Below the pieces are notes generated by a model. That model had not been told where the DNA came from and did not search any database. It saw only the letters and a list, made by a program, of their open reading frames with translations. A program made the translations under genes and the position numbers. From Azoarcus olearius (GTDB lineage Bacteria > Pseudomonadota > Gammaproteobacteria > Burkholderiales > Rhodocyclaceae), in NCBI RefSeq assembly GCF_001682385.1, contig NZ_CP016210.1:2914001-2978000 (forward strand): 64,000 nucleotides of DNA. Direction: 5' to 3'. Within the stretch, counting starts at the first letter, position 1. Each line of letters opens with the position of its first letter. Below, piece after piece: positions 47,758 to 57,813 of the stretch.

Positions 47758-49425
47758 TTACCCCAGCCCCAGCATCTCCGCGGCGTGCTGCCGCGTGGTG
47801 GCGGTGATGTTGACGCCGCCCAGCATGCGCGCGATTTCCTCGATGCGGGCGTGCGCGTCGAGCGGACGCACGTCGCTCAGGGTTTCGCCGTCACGCTCTG
47901 CCTTGGCGATGCGCCACTGCCAGTCGGCGCAGGCGGCCACCTGAGGCAGGTGGGTCACGCACAACACCTGGCGGTCGCTGCCCAGGCGCTTCAGCAAGGT
48001 GCCGACAATCTCCGCGACGCGGCCGCCGATGCCCACGTCCACTTCGTCGAAGATCAGCGTCGGGGTCGCCGAGTCGCGGCTCGTCATCACCTGGATGGCG
48101 AGGCCGATGCGCGAGAGTTCGCCGCCCGAGGCCACCTTGGCCATGCTGCGCAGTTCCTGCCCCGCGTTCGCGGCAACCCGGAACTCCACCTGCTCCAGGC
48201 CATGCGCCGCGGGCTCGCCCGGCACCAGCGCGACTTCGAAGCGCCCTCCTTCCATCGCCAGCGTCTGCATGGCGGTGGTGATCTCCTGCGACAGCGCGGC
48301 CGCGGCGGGACGACGCGCCGCGCTGAGGCGCTGCGCCGCGGCATCGTAGGCGCGGCGGGCCTCGGCCTCGGCCTCGGCCAGCCGTACCGGATCGGCCTGG
48401 GCAGCAAGGGTTTCGTTGCGCGCGCGCCACTCGTCGGCCAACGCGGGGAGGTCTTCCGGGGCAACGCGGTATTTGCGGGCGACGTCGGTGACAGTGCCGA
48501 TGCGCTGCTCGACCTGCCCGAGACGCTGCGGATCGAGGTCGAGCCGCTCGCGGTAGCGGCGCAAGGCGTGCAGCGCCTCGTCGGCCTGGATGGCCGCCGA
48601 GGACAGCAGCTCGCGCACATCGGCGAGGCCCGCATCCACCTCCGTCAGCGTCCCGATTCTCGCTTCGAGCTGGCTGAGCAGCGCGCACACCGCGTAGTCG
48701 CCCTCGCCCAGTGCAGCCAGGGTTTCATCCGCGCCCTGCATCAGGCTCGCGGCATGGGCGAGCCGACCGTGTTCGGCGTTCAGTTCGCTCCACTCCGCGG
48801 CGTCGAACGCCAGGTCGTCAAGCTCCTTCAGCTGCCACGACAGCAACTCGCGCTCGCGCGCGGAGGCAGCGGAATCCTGTTCGGCCGAACGACGCAGCGC
48901 GACCACCTGCTGCCATTCCCGATGGCTGGCAGCGACTTCCGCCGCCAGCGCGGTGGCTCCGGCGTGGGTGTCGAGCAGGACGCGTTGGGCGTCGCTGCGC
49001 AGCAGGGCGTGGTGGGCGTGCTGGCCGTGGATGTCCGCCAGCCATTCGCCCGCGTCGCGCAGTTGCGCCAGGGTGACCGGGGTGCCGTTGATCCACGCGC
49101 GGCTGCGCCCGCCGGCATCGACGACACGACGCAGGATCACGGTGTCGTCGTCCGCCGCCAGCTCCTGCTCGGCCAGCCAAGCGCTGAAGGCCGCCAGGGC
49201 GGCCGGTTCGCGCGGGGGATCGAACTCGGCGGCGATGTCGGCCTTGTCGCGCCCGCGGCGTACCACGGCGCTGTCGGTACGCGCCCCGAGCGCCAGCCCG
49301 AGCGCGTCGAGCAGGATGGATTTGCCCGCGCCGGTTTCGCCGGTGAGGGCGCCGAAACCCGGGCCGAATTCGAGTTCCAGGCGGTCGACGATGACGAAGT
49401 CGCGGATGGTCAGGCGGCGGAGCAT
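47758..49425 (-). CDS. recN: DNA repair protein RecN
   Basis: A 555-residue SMC-like ATPase acting in recombinational repair of double-strand breaks. Walker A is GALTGETGAGKSILLDALGLALG near residue 27-35, followed by a central coiled coil with a short hinge. The C-terminal ABC signature and Walker B lie in ASGGELSRIGLAIQVM and TLIFDEVDVGIGGRVAEIVG. The length is normal. It lies directly upstream of a convergent fur and downstream of nadK on the same strand (37-base gap), so nadK-recN probably form one transcript. Confidence 0.97.
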   Translation of the reverse strand: MLRRLTIRDFVIVDRLELEFGPGFGALTGETGAGKSILLDALGLALGARTDSAVVRRGRDKADIAAEFDPPREPAALAAFSAWLAEQELAADDDTVILRRVVDAGGRSRAWINGTPVTLAQLRDAGEWLADIHGQHAHHALLRSDAQRVLLDTHAGATALAAEVAASHREWQQVVALRRSAEQDSAASARERELLSWQLKELDDLAFDAAEWSELNAEHGRLAHAASLMQGADETLAALGEGDYAVCALLSQLEARIGTLTEVDAGLADVRELLSSAAIQADEALHALRRYRERLDLDPQRLGQVEQRIGTVTDVARKYRVAPEDLPALADEWRARNETLAAQADPVRLAEAEAEARRAYDAAAQRLSAARRPAAAALSQEITTAMQTLAMEGGRFEVALVPGEPAAHGLEQVEFRVAANAGQELRSMAKVASGGELSRIGLAIQVMTSRDSATPTLIFDEVDVGIGGRVAEIVGTLLKRLGSDRQVLCVTHLPQVAACADWQWRIAKAERDGETLSDVRPLDAHARIEEIARMLGGVNITATTRQHAAEMLGLG

Positions 49426-49462
49426 AGGTTGGATTCGGCAGAAGCCCGGCGCGAGGGGCCGG

Positions 49463-50347
49463 TCAGTTGTGGCGGGGAACAGCGCTCCAGTGCAGCTTTT
49501 CGCGCAGCATCGCGTAGTAGTTGTAACCCTCGGGATGCAGCAGCCGCACCGCGAGTGGCGAGCGCCCGAGGCGCACGCAGTCGCCCGCGCGTGCGTCGAA
49601 GCGCGCCTGGCCGTCGAAGTGGATGCTGGCGTCGTGAGGCGGCAGCAGCCGGATTTCGATGCGGCAGGTGTCGGGCAAGGTGACCGGGCGCGCGGTCAGT
49701 GCGTGCGGACACAGCGGCACCAACGCGATGCCGCCCACGCCGGGATGAAGGATGGGACCGTTGGCCGACAACGCGTAGGCGGTAGAGCCGGTGGGCGTCG
49801 AAATGATCATGCCGTCCGAGCGCTGCGTATAGACGAATTCGCCGTCGATCGACAGGTCGAACTCGATCATGCGGCCAAGGTCGCCCTTATTCACCACGAC
49901 ATCGTTCAGCGCGAGGGTCTGGAATACGCGCTCGCCGCTGCGCAGCACCTCGGCGTCGAGCATGAAGCGGGACTCTTCGCTGTAACGGCCGTCCACGATC
50001 TCTTCCAGACGCTGCAGGGCATCACTGCGCGCGACGTCGGTGAGGAAGCCGAGCCGGCCGAGATTGACACCGACCAGCGGCACCTGGTGTTCTGCCAACC
50101 GCCGCGCGGCATTGAGCATCGTGCCATCGCCGCCGATCACCACCGCCAGCTCGGCGCGTAAGCCGATTTCCTCGTAGCTGGCGACCGTGAAGTCGGCCGC
50201 ACCGCCAATGGAACTTGCCGTACCCTGTTCGATCCACACAACGAGCCCCCGCTGCCGCAGGTGATTCGCGATCGCGAACACGGATTCTGCGACATCGGCG
50301 CTCTGGTATTTTCCGATCAGGGCAACGCTGCGAAAGTGCGCACTCAT
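49463..50347 (-). CDS. nadK: NAD kinase
   Basis: A 294-residue ATP-dependent NAD kinase that makes NADP. Motifs are the catalytic GGDGTMLNAARRL (residues about 70-82), NLGRLGFLTDV, and the nucleotide-binding STPTGSTAYALSANGPILHP. The length is typical. It is divergent from hrcA with 103 bases between, and recN follows on the same strand. Confidence 0.97.
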   Translation of the reverse strand: MSAHFRSVALIGKYQSADVAESVFAIANHLRQRGLVVWIEQGTASSIGGAADFTVASYEEIGLRAELAVVIGGDGTMLNAARRLAEHQVPLVGVNLGRLGFLTDVARSDALQRLEEIVDGRYSEESRFMLDAEVLRSGERVFQTLALNDVVVNKGDLGRMIEFDLSIDGEFVYTQRSDGMIISTPTGSTAYALSANGPILHPGVGGIALVPLCPHALTARPVTLPDTCRIEIRLLPPHDASIHFDGQARFDARAGDCVRLGRSPLAVRLLHPEGYNYYAMLREKLHWSAVPRHN

Positions 50348-50450
50348 GGGCGCGGATTAAACCACATTCATGTATCGGCTTGGCGCGCACTGACGCTTGG
50401 CAGCAGCCTGTGCTCTTCCCTAGAATCAGGCACTATCCTTGCCTACTGCC

Positions 50451-51479
50451 ATGAACCCGCTCGACGCCCGCTCCCAGATCCTGCTCAAGACGCTGATCGA
50501 ACGCTATATCGCGGACGGCCAGCCGGTCGGGTCGCGTGCGCTGTCCCGTTATTCCGGGCTGGAACTATCCCCGGCGACGGTGCGCAACGTCATGAGCGAT
50601 CTCGAAGAGATGGGCTTCATCGCCAGCCCGCACACCTCCGCGGGGCGCGTGCCCACGGCGCTCGGCTATCGTTTCTTCGTCGACGCCCTGCTGACCGTGC
50701 ATCCGATGGACCGCGTGAGGGTGGAAGAACTGCAGGGGCAGTTGCTGCCCGACCAGCCGCAGCGGCTGATCAGCTCCGCGTCGCACCTGCTGTCGCAACT
50801 CACCCAGTTCGCCGGCGTCGTGGTGGCGCCGCGCAAGGAAGCGGTGCGGATCCGACAGATCGAATTCATCCGCCTGTCCGAATCGCGCATCCTGCTGATC
50901 ATCGTCACCGCGGCCGGGGACGTGCAGAACCGCATCCTACTCACCAAGCGGGCGTATTCCGCGGTCGAACTGAGCAATGCCGCGCAGCACCTGAATGAAC
51001 ATTTCGCCGGGCTGTCCTTCGACGAGATTCGCACCCGCGTCCAGGACGAGCTGAAGCAGCTCCACAGCGACATGAGCGAGCTGATGACCGCGACGGTCGA
51101 AGCCGGCACCGAAGCGGCGGCCGAAACCGGCAACAACTACGTCATCTCGGGCGAAACCAACCTGCTCGAAGTCGAAGACCTGTCGTCCAACATGTCGCGC
51201 CTGCGCGAACTCTTCAAACTGTTCGAGCAGAAAACCGGACTGATGCAGCTGCTGGACCTCTCCAACCGCGCCCAGGGCGTGCAGATCTTCATCGGCGGTG
51301 AGTCCGGACTCGCGCCGCTCGACGGCTGCAGCGTCATCACCTCCAGTTATGAAGTGGACGGCGAGGTCGTCGGCTCGGTCGGCGTCATCGGCCCCACGCG
51401 CATGGCGTACGACAGAGTCATCCCGATCGTCGACATCACCGCGCGCCTGCTGTCGAACGCGCTGTCGTCCAATCACTGA
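50451..51479 (+). CDS. hrcA: Heat-inducible transcription repressor HrcA
   Basis: A 342-residue repressor of chaperone operons, which binds CIRCE inverted repeats and is kept active by GroEL. The N-terminal winged helix is clear ([52 protein letters not shown] in about residues 8-63). The GAF-like middle and the C-terminal dimerisation domain with the conserved [19 protein letters not shown] follow. No CIRCE element or chaperone gene was seen in the window. The start at ATG 50451 matches the family; an in-frame ATG four codons upstream is less typical. Confidence 0.97.
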   Translation: MNPLDARSQILLKTLIERYIADGQPVGSRALSRYSGLELSPATVRNVMSDLEEMGFIASPHTSAGRVPTALGYRFFVDALLTVHPMDRVRVEELQGQLLPDQPQRLISSASHLLSQLTQFAGVVVAPRKEAVRIRQIEFIRLSESRILLIIVTAAGDVQNRILLTKRAYSAVELSNAAQHLNEHFAGLSFDEIRTRVQDELKQLHSDMSELMTATVEAGTEAAAETGNNYVISGETNLLEVEDLSSNMSRLRELFKLFEQKTGLMQLLDLSNRAQGVQIFIGGESGLAPLDGCSVITSSYEVDGEVVGSVGVIGPTRMAYDRVIPIVDITARLLSNALSSNH

Positions 51480-51525
51480 ATCGCTGCCCGCGCCGCGGGC
51501 CGACAACCCAATCCCGGAAGATCCC

Positions 51526-52617
51526 ATGGCCCGATTCTGGACCGAAGCCCCGCATCGCCACGGCAGCACCGCGCGCACCGGCATCCTGCTGGTCAACCTT
51601 GGCACCCCGGTTGCGCCAACGGCGGCTGCGCTGCGCCCCTACCTGCGGCAGTTCCTGTCCGACCCGCGGGTGGTGGAAATCCCGCGCGCGGTGTGGCTGC
51701 CGCTTTTGAATGGGGTGATTCTCAACACCCGCCCGAGAAAATCCGCCGCCAAGTACGCCAGCATCTGGACCGACGAAGGGTCGCCGCTGGCGGTTCATAC
51801 CCGCCGCCAGGCCGAACTGATCGCGGCGCGCTTCGCCAGCCGCGACGATGTACGGGTGGACTGGGCGATGCGCTACGGCGCGCCTGCGGTGGCCGACAAG
51901 CTGGGCGCGCTGCGGGCAGCGGGCTGCACCCGGATCCTCGTCGTTCCGATGTATCCCCAATACGCCGCGAGCACCACCGCCAGCGTCATGGATGAAGTGG
52001 CGCGCTGCCTGCAGCACTGGCGCAACCTGCCCGAGTTGCGCTTCGTGCGCAGCTTTCATGACGACCCCGGCTACATCGGCGCGCTCGCGGCCAGCGTCCG
52101 CGAGCACTGGACGCAGCACGGCCAGCCCGACCGTCTGTTGATGAGCTTTCACGGGCTGCCGCGCTATACCCTTGAAAGGGGTGACCCCTACCACTGCGAG
52201 TGCCACCGCACCGCCCGCCTGCTGGCCGAGTCCCTTGGGCTGGCGCCGGAACGCGTCATCGTGAGCTTCCAGTCCCGCTTTGGCCGCACCCGCTGGCTGG
52301 AACCCTACACCCAGCCCACGCTCGAAGCCCTCGCGCGCGACGGCGTCGGCCGCGTCGATGTGATGTGCCCGGGTTTCGTCGCAGACTGCCTGGAAACCCT
52401 GGAGGAGATCGCCATGGAATGCCGCGCCGCATTTCTCGGTGCCGGAGGGCGCGAGTTCCACTACATCCCGTGCCTGAATGAACGGCCGGACTGGATCGAC
52501 GCGCTGGAACGGCGCGTGCGGAGCGAGGCCGGCAACTGGCTGACCGCCACGCCGCCCACCGACGCCGAGCGCGAAGCCGCGCGCGGCCGCGCGTTGGCCC
52601 TGGGAGCGGCTGACTGA
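51526..52617 (+). CDS. hemH: Ferrochelatase
   Basis: A 363-residue enzyme inserting ferrous iron into protoporphyrin IX, the last step of haem synthesis. It carries [27 protein letters not shown] at the N-terminus, [15 protein letters not shown], the active-site His in [19 protein letters not shown] and the terminal [17 protein letters not shown] with the catalytic Glu. The length is normal for proteobacteria. It follows hrcA after 46 bases. The next small membrane-protein gene overlaps its stop by one base. Confidence 0.97.
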   Translation: MARFWTEAPHRHGSTARTGILLVNLGTPVAPTAAALRPYLRQFLSDPRVVEIPRAVWLPLLNGVILNTRPRKSAAKYASIWTDEGSPLAVHTRRQAELIAARFASRDDVRVDWAMRYGAPAVADKLGALRAAGCTRILVVPMYPQYAASTTASVMDEVARCLQHWRNLPELRFVRSFHDDPGYIGALAASVREHWTQHGQPDRLLMSFHGLPRYTLERGDPYHCECHRTARLLAESLGLAPERVIVSFQSRFGRTRWLEPYTQPTLEALARDGVGRVDVMCPGFVADCLETLEEIAMECRAAFLGAGGREFHYIPCLNERPDWIDALERRVRSEAGNWLTATPPTDAEREAARGRALALGAAD

Positions 52618-52973
52618 TGCGGCTGATCCTGCGCTGGATACTCAACGCCGTCGCCCTGCTGCTGTTGCCGGAGCTGATCTCCGGCCTGCGGGTGGATAGC
52701 TATGCGGCCGCGCTCGTCGCCGCGCTGCTGCTCGGCCTGGTCAACGCGATGATCCGTCCGCTGCTGATCCTGATCACGCTGCCGATTACCGTGCTTACCC
52801 TTGGCATCTTCGCGCTGATCATCAACGCCTTGCTGTTCTGGGGCGTGTCCGGCCTGGTCGGCGGCGTCCATGTGGCCGATTTCTGGACGGCCTTCTGGGG
52901 CGCGCTGCTCTACAGCGTATTCACGTGGCTGGTGAACATCGCCATCGGCGATGCCGAAGGCCGCCGGCGCTAA
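52617..52973 (+). CDS. Phage holin family 4-like small membrane protein
   Basis: A 118-residue protein of about four membrane helices (LRWILNAVALLLLPELISGL; AALVAALLLGLVNAMIRPLLIL; LGIFALIINALLFWG; LLYSVFTWLVNIAIGD), matching the widely distributed family annotated as phage holin family 4 or YvlD-like. These are chromosomal envelope proteins rather than active phage lysis genes; no other phage gene is nearby. It is coupled to hemH by a TGATG overlap. Confidence 0.85.
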   Translation: MRLILRWILNAVALLLLPELISGLRVDSYAAALVAALLLGLVNAMIRPLLILITLPITVLTLGIFALIINALLFWGVSGLVGGVHVADFWTAFWGALLYSVFTWLVNIAIGDAEGRRR

Positions 52974-53030
52974 ATTTTTGCCGCTGCCGGCCGTTAATGG
53001 CTTCGGGACCTTGCAACCGGAGCACCGGCC

Positions 53031-54041
53031 ATGAGAATCGCATCCTCCGCGATCGAGCTTCAATCGAGCCATAGCGAATCGCGCCAGCTCGCGGTATCCG
53101 AACGACTCGAGATGTGGTCGGGTGATCGTCGCGGCACCGCCGGCGCGGGCTCGCCGCGCGCACAGGTCAGCCTCTCGGATGAGGCGAGAGCGGCCGCGCG
53201 GGCAGAGCCGACCGCCGCCGACAGCGCCGAAACCGAGGATCCGCGCCTGTCGGTGCTGGTGAGGATGATCGAATTCCTGACCGGCAAGCCAGTAAAGCTG
53301 ATGGGCCTCGACGATCTCCGCGATCCGGCGGCCGGCACGGGCACCGGTGGCTCCGGCGCATCCTCGGCGAGTGCGGGCTTCGGCCTCGAATGGGACTATC
53401 AGGCCCGCTACAGCGAGGAAGAGCACACCACCTTTTCCGCCGCCGGCAGCGTGCGCACCGCCGACGGCCGCGAAATCACGTTTTCGCTCGATTTCGCGCT
53501 TCACCGCGCGTATAGCGAAGAGGTGTCGCAACAACTGCGTCTGGGCACGGCCGCGCTGAAGGACCCCCTGGTGCTCGACTTTGCCGGATCCGCGAGCACG
53601 CTGTCCGACGTCCGTTTCAGCTTCGACCTGGATGCGGACGGCAACAAGGAGGCGCTCCCGTTGCTTGGCGGCAGCGGCTATCTCGCCTTCGATCGTAACG
53701 CCAACGGTCGCATCGACGACGGCAGCGAACTGTTCGGGCCCACCAGCGGCAACGGTTTCGCCGAACTCGCCGCACTCGACAGCGATCGCAACGGCTGGCT
53801 GGACGAGGCCGACGCCGATTTCGCCCGACTCGCCGTGTGGAAGCCGGATGCAAACGGCAAAGGCACCCTGACCAGCCTTGCCAATGCAGGTGTCGGCGCA
53901 CTCTACCTCGCGAACGTCGCAACGCCGTTCAGCTACAAGGACGCGGCCAACAACACCCAGGGCGTGATGCGGGCGAGCAGCATCTACCTGCGCGAGGACG
54001 GCAGCGCGGGTAGCATCAGCCAGATCGATCTCAGCGTTTAA
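53031..54041 (+). CDS. EF-hand-like calcium-binding protein, probably secreted or surface-associated
   Basis: A 336-residue protein without a signal peptide. The middle and C-terminal parts contain several Asp-rich loops of the dockerin/EF-hand type: SFDLDADGNKEALPLL, AFDRNANGRIDDGSELFG and DSDRNGWLDEADADFARLAVW. This series closely resembles the module found at the C-terminus of large RTX-type proteins, but here it stands alone. The N-terminal third is low complexity and Ala/Ser-rich after MRIASSAIELQSSHSESRQL. It sits alone between the hemH operon and a convergent kinase gene. Function and export route are unknown. Confidence 0.75.
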   Translation: MRIASSAIELQSSHSESRQLAVSERLEMWSGDRRGTAGAGSPRAQVSLSDEARAAARAEPTAADSAETEDPRLSVLVRMIEFLTGKPVKLMGLDDLRDPAAGTGTGGSGASSASAGFGLEWDYQARYSEEEHTTFSAAGSVRTADGREITFSLDFALHRAYSEEVSQQLRLGTAALKDPLVLDFAGSASTLSDVRFSFDLDADGNKEALPLLGGSGYLAFDRNANGRIDDGSELFGPTSGNGFAELAALDSDRNGWLDEADADFARLAVWKPDANGKGTLTSLANAGVGALYLANVATPFSYKDAANNTQGVMRASSIYLREDGSAGSISQIDLSV

Positions 54042-54075
54042 GGACGGGGCCCGTCGCGACCCACAGGGTGCGAAC

Positions 54076-55440
54076 CTAATCGTCGAGCAGTTGCAGATCC
54101 AGGCCACCGGTGGCGGTGTAGTCGCCTCGCGTGGCCGGCTCCTTGCCCTGCGCCACGGCCTGGGCAAGCGTGGCGTAACGACGGATGAGCACCGTCGTCA
54201 CCTCCTTGCGGAAGTGCGCCTGCACCTCCTCGGTGGCCAGTGCGAGCGCGGCGGGATTGATTTCGAGATACACGATGGGGGTCAAGGTCACCACCGTGAT
54301 CTTGCGCGCATGCTCCCGTGCGTCGAGCCAGCCGTCCTCGCCGAACACCTCCCCCGCTTCCAGATCGAACACCTTGCGCCCCTGCGCGGAAAGCTCGATC
54401 CGCCCTTCGACCAGCAGGCCGAAGCGCTGGTCGGGATCGCGCTCGCGCATCAAGGTGACATGCTCGTCGGCCTTGCGCCATGCGCACAGCCGTAGCACCT
54501 CCCACAATTCGATGTCGTCGAACTCGGTGAAGAACACCAGTTTGCGCAGTGCCTTGAAGCGACTGGTATCGGCCGGCACCAGCGAGTCATCGACGATCTT
54601 GTACCGGACCGCCGCCAGATCCTTGGCGAACTCGGCACCGTTCTTGTAGCGCGAATAGAGATCCTTCTCGAGCGCCTTCCGGATCACCGCGTCCATCTGC
54701 TCCGGAACATCCGGATTGAGCTGCGAGACGGAAGGGGGATCCGCATTGATGATCTTGTAGACCAGTTGCGCCGGGTTGGCCGCGCGGAACGGCAGGCGGC
54801 CGGTGAGCAGGTGAAAGAGCACCACCCCGAGCGAGTACAGATCGGTCTTCTGGTTGAGGGGGTAGCCCTTGATCTGCTCCGGGCTCATGTAGGCGGGCGA
54901 ACCAACCCCCATGATGAAGGTGGAATCGGTTTCGACCTTCTTGCCAATATTGAGCGCGAGACCGAAGTCGGTGATCTTCACGTTGTCGTGCTCATCCACA
55001 AGGATGTTGGCGGGCTTGATGTCGCGATGCACGATGCCCTGGCGGAACGCGTAGTCCAGCGCCATGCAGCACTTGAACACGATCCCGATGGTGCGATGAA
55101 GCGGCAACAGGCGCTCGAAGCTCGCGTAACGCTCCAGCGACTCGCCCGGGAAGTACTCCATCACCACATAGGCCTCGTCCGCCTCGATCACGGCATCGAA
55201 AATGCGGATGATGTTGGGATGATCCAGGCGGCTCGCCACCGCCTTCTCGGCCTTCAGCAGCTTCAGCAGACGGCGGTTCCACTTCGCCTCATCCTTCACC
55301 TTGTCGTCGAAGCGGATGTACTTCACCGCGACGGGTTCCGGATAATGCGGGTTCTCGGCAAGGTAAACGGTGGCCGTGGCGCCGCGCCCGATTTCGCGCA
55401 CCACCTTGTATTTGCCGATCTTTTCGGGGACTTGGGGCAT
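54076..55440 (-). CDS. Ser/Thr protein kinase fused to a cyclic-nucleotide-binding domain
   Basis: A 454-residue soluble protein. The kinase domain (about 6-265) has the Gly loop GRGATATVYLAEN, the catalytic Lys in PVAVKYIRF, the HRDIKPANILVD loop, the metal-binding TDFGLA and the SPAYMSPEQIKGYPLNQKTDLYSLGVVL region at about 170-200. A helical linker leads to a cyclic-nucleotide-binding domain (about 315-420; QRFGLLVEGRIELSAQGRKV, LEAGEVFGEDGWLD). The PBC cassette Arg for cAMP is not obvious, so the ligand is uncertain. The ATG at 55440 is preferred; a TTG 14 codons upstream is possible. Confidence 0.9.
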   Translation of the reverse strand: MPQVPEKIGKYKVVREIGRGATATVYLAENPHYPEPVAVKYIRFDDKVKDEAKWNRRLLKLLKAEKAVASRLDHPNIIRIFDAVIEADEAYVVMEYFPGESLERYASFERLLPLHRTIGIVFKCCMALDYAFRQGIVHRDIKPANILVDEHDNVKITDFGLALNIGKKVETDSTFIMGVGSPAYMSPEQIKGYPLNQKTDLYSLGVVLFHLLTGRLPFRAANPAQLVYKIINADPPSVSQLNPDVPEQMDAVIRKALEKDLYSRYKNGAEFAKDLAAVRYKIVDDSLVPADTSRFKALRKLVFFTEFDDIELWEVLRLCAWRKADEHVTLMRERDPDQRFGLLVEGRIELSAQGRKVFDLEAGEVFGEDGWLDAREHARKITVVTLTPIVYLEINPAALALATEEVQAHFRKEVTTVLIRRYATLAQAVAQGKEPATRGDYTATGGLDLQLLDD

Positions 55441-55640
55441 GGAATCCGAACGGCGCCAACCGCTTTCGCTGTGCTTTGCCAAGGCATTCTGACATGAACG
55501 CCGTGAACTGCGTTACGGCATTGTCACAAGATTAATACTATGTTGTTCGGTTGCCCGCGTACCAACAACAACGCATCCGACCTGCCCGCACGGCGTGACG
55601 ACGACCCCTGCCGGCGCGACGAACACCTGGAGCCACAAGC

Positions 55641-56960
55641 GTGAGCAACACAGTCGATCTCCTCATCTTCGCGCGCTGGATCATCCCGATCGAGCCGGCC
55701 GCCACGGTTCTAGAAAACCACGCGCTCGCGGTGCGCGACGGACGCATCATCGCGCTGCTACCGAGCACCGAGGCGCGCGCGCAGTACACCGCCACCCGCG
55801 AGTTCCTGCTGGACCACCACGTCCTGCTGCCCGGGCTGGTCAATGCCCACACCCATGCTGCGATGAATCTGATGCGCGGCATCGCTGACGACCTGCCGCT
55901 GATGCGATGGCTGCAGGAGGCGATCTGGCCGGTGGAAGGACAGCACGTCAGCGCCGAATTCGTGCGCGACGGCACACTGCTTGCGATCGCCGAAATGCTG
56001 CGAGGCGGCATCACGACCTTCAACGACATGTACTTCCATCCCGAGGCCGCGGCCGAAGCCGCCGACATGCTGGGGATGCGCGCGCTACTGGGGCTCGTCG
56101 TCATCGACGCGCCGACTCCCTACGCCAGTGACGCCGATGATTACCTCGCCAAGGGGCTCGCGGTAAGGGACCGCTGGCGCAGCCACCCGCGGATCGGCTT
56201 CGCCCTGGCGCCCCACGCGCCCTACACCGTGTCCGACCGCAGCTTCGAACGCATTGCCAGCTTTGCCGGCGAACTCGACCTCCCGGTCCACATCCACCTG
56301 CACGAAAGCGCGGACGAGATCCGGGGCTCGCTCGCCGAACATCAGTTGCGCCCGATTTCACGTCTCGCGCACCTCGGCCTTCTCGGCGAGAACCTGCTCG
56401 GCATCCATGCCGTGCATCTCGACGACAGCGACATCGACCTCCTTGCCCGTCACCGTTGCGCGATCGCGCACTGCCCCACATCGAACATGAAGTTGGCCAG
56501 CGGCATCGCCCCGATCGCGCGCGCCGCGTCGGCTGGCATCACCGTTGCCTTGGGAACGGACGGCGCAGCCAGCAACAACCGGCTCGACATCCTGCAGGAA
56601 ATGCGCCACGCAGCCCTGCTGGCGAAGGTCTCCACCGGCGACGCGAGCGCACTGCCCGCTCACCAGGTGCTGCGCATGGCGACGCTGGACGGCGCATGCG
56701 CACTCGGGCTCGACGAGCGCATCGGCTCCCTCGAGGTGGGCAAGCAGGCCGACCTGTGCGCGATCGACCTGTCGTCGATCGCGACCCAACCCTGCTTCGA
56801 CCCCGCCTCGCACGTGGTCTATGCTGCCGGCCGCGAGCACGTCTCCCACGTCTGGATTGACGGCGAAACCCGCGTGGATCAAGGCATTGCGCTGTTGCAA
56901 ATAAGCGACAGAGAATTGCTCAGGCTCGCAGCGCTGTGGCAAACTAAACTCGTTAATTGA
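55641..56960 (+). CDS. mtaD: 5-methylthioadenosine/S-adenosylhomocysteine deaminase-like amidohydrolase
   Basis: A 439-residue metal-dependent hydrolase of the TRZ/ATZ branch of the amidohydrolase superfamily, most like MtaD, which deaminates methylthioadenosine or S-adenosylhomocysteine in nucleoside salvage. Metal ligands are visible in LVNAHTHAAMNLMRG, IHLHESADEI, GIHAVHLDDSD and GTDGAASNNRLDI. The length is typical. The start is a GTG at 55641 with GGAG upstream. Substrate specificity (MTA/SAH against guanine or triazine rings) cannot be settled by motif alone; the 5-methylthioadenosine branch is the better match. Confidence 0.9.
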   Translation: MSNTVDLLIFARWIIPIEPAATVLENHALAVRDGRIIALLPSTEARAQYTATREFLLDHHVLLPGLVNAHTHAAMNLMRGIADDLPLMRWLQEAIWPVEGQHVSAEFVRDGTLLAIAEMLRGGITTFNDMYFHPEAAAEAADMLGMRALLGLVVIDAPTPYASDADDYLAKGLAVRDRWRSHPRIGFALAPHAPYTVSDRSFERIASFAGELDLPVHIHLHESADEIRGSLAEHQLRPISRLAHLGLLGENLLGIHAVHLDDSDIDLLARHRCAIAHCPTSNMKLASGIAPIARAASAGITVALGTDGAASNNRLDILQEMRHAALLAKVSTGDASALPAHQVLRMATLDGACALGLDERIGSLEVGKQADLCAIDLSSIATQPCFDPASHVVYAAGREHVSHVWIDGETRVDQGIALLQISDRELLRLAALWQTKLVN

Positions 56961-57079
56961 ACTGGATAATTCAGCTAATCCGGCTCGATCCGACAAGAAT
57001 TCGGCTATGTTGAGGCTGTATTCCTGCTTTAATTCGAAAGCAGCGGCGCTTTCAGTCTTTGCCCTTCAATGAGGAAACC

Positions 57080-57796
57080 ATGATCAAACACACCAAGAAA
57101 CAGATGCTCATGCTGGCCGCGATCGCCTCGATCGGCTTGTCCGCTTCCGCCGCCTTCGCCCAAGCGAAGGACGTGGTCGTCGATGGCAAGGGCGAAGTTC
57201 CGTACGTGATCGACGCCCGCAACGCGGTTGCCCGCAGCGGCACCGGCCTGTGCTGGCGCACTGGCTACTGGAGCCCGGCCGCCGCCTCCACCGCCATGGC
57301 CGGTGAGTTCCCCGCCGGTTGCGAATGCGACGGCGACATCGTTCCGAAGGAAAAGTGTACCGCCGCCACCGCGGCTGCTCCGGCTGCCCCCGCTCCCGCT
57401 GGCGGCCCGGCTCCGCTGGCCGACAAGATCAAGCTGTCCGCCGACACCCTGTTCGACTTCGACAAGGCCGTGCTGAAGCCGGAAGGCCGCACCAAGCTGG
57501 ACGACCTGGCCGCCAAGGCCAAGGGCATCAAGCTTGAAGTCATCCTGGCCGTCGGCCACACCGACCGTCTGGGTTCCGACTCCTACAACCAGAAGCTGTC
57601 CGAGCGCCGCGCTGCCGCCGTGAAGACCTACCTGGTCAGCAAGGGTGTCGAAGCCAACCGCGTCTACACCGAAGGCAAGGGCGAAAAGCAGCCCGTGACC
57701 GGCAACAAGTGCGACTCCGTCAAGAACCGCAAGGCGCTGATCGAGTGCCTGCAGCCGGACCGCCGCGTTGAAGTTGAAGTGATCGGCTCCAAGTAA
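57080..57796 (+). CDS. OmpA-family outer-membrane/peptidoglycan-binding protein
   Basis: A 238-residue exported protein with a Sec signal (MLMLAAIASIGLSASAAFAQA), a 70-residue region with three Cys (GLCWRTGYWSP, GCECDGD, KEKCTAA), a short Ala/Pro linker and a C-terminal OmpA domain (about 125-235). The OmpA domain contains LFDFDKAVLKPEGRTKLDDLA, AVGHTDRLGSDSYNQKLSERR and the Arg needed to bind diaminopimelate (PDRRVEVEV). The eight-strand OmpA barrel is absent; the N-terminal part is too short. It probably tethers the outer membrane to peptidoglycan. The ATG at 57080 follows GAGGAAA. Confidence 0.92.
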   Translation: MIKHTKKQMLMLAAIASIGLSASAAFAQAKDVVVDGKGEVPYVIDARNAVARSGTGLCWRTGYWSPAAASTAMAGEFPAGCECDGDIVPKEKCTAATAAAPAAPAPAGGPAPLADKIKLSADTLFDFDKAVLKPEGRTKLDDLAAKAKGIKLEVILAVGHTDRLGSDSYNQKLSERRAAAVKTYLVSKGVEANRVYTEGKGEKQPVTGNKCDSVKNRKALIECLQPDRRVEVEVIGSK

Positions 57797-57813
57797 TACG
57801 CCGCATCGCAATG

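Noticed and set aside
52617-52973. Prophage remnant suggested by a holin-family match
   Set aside because: The family is widely distributed as chromosomal membrane proteins, the gene is translationally coupled to hemH, and no other phage gene, integrase or attachment site is nearby.
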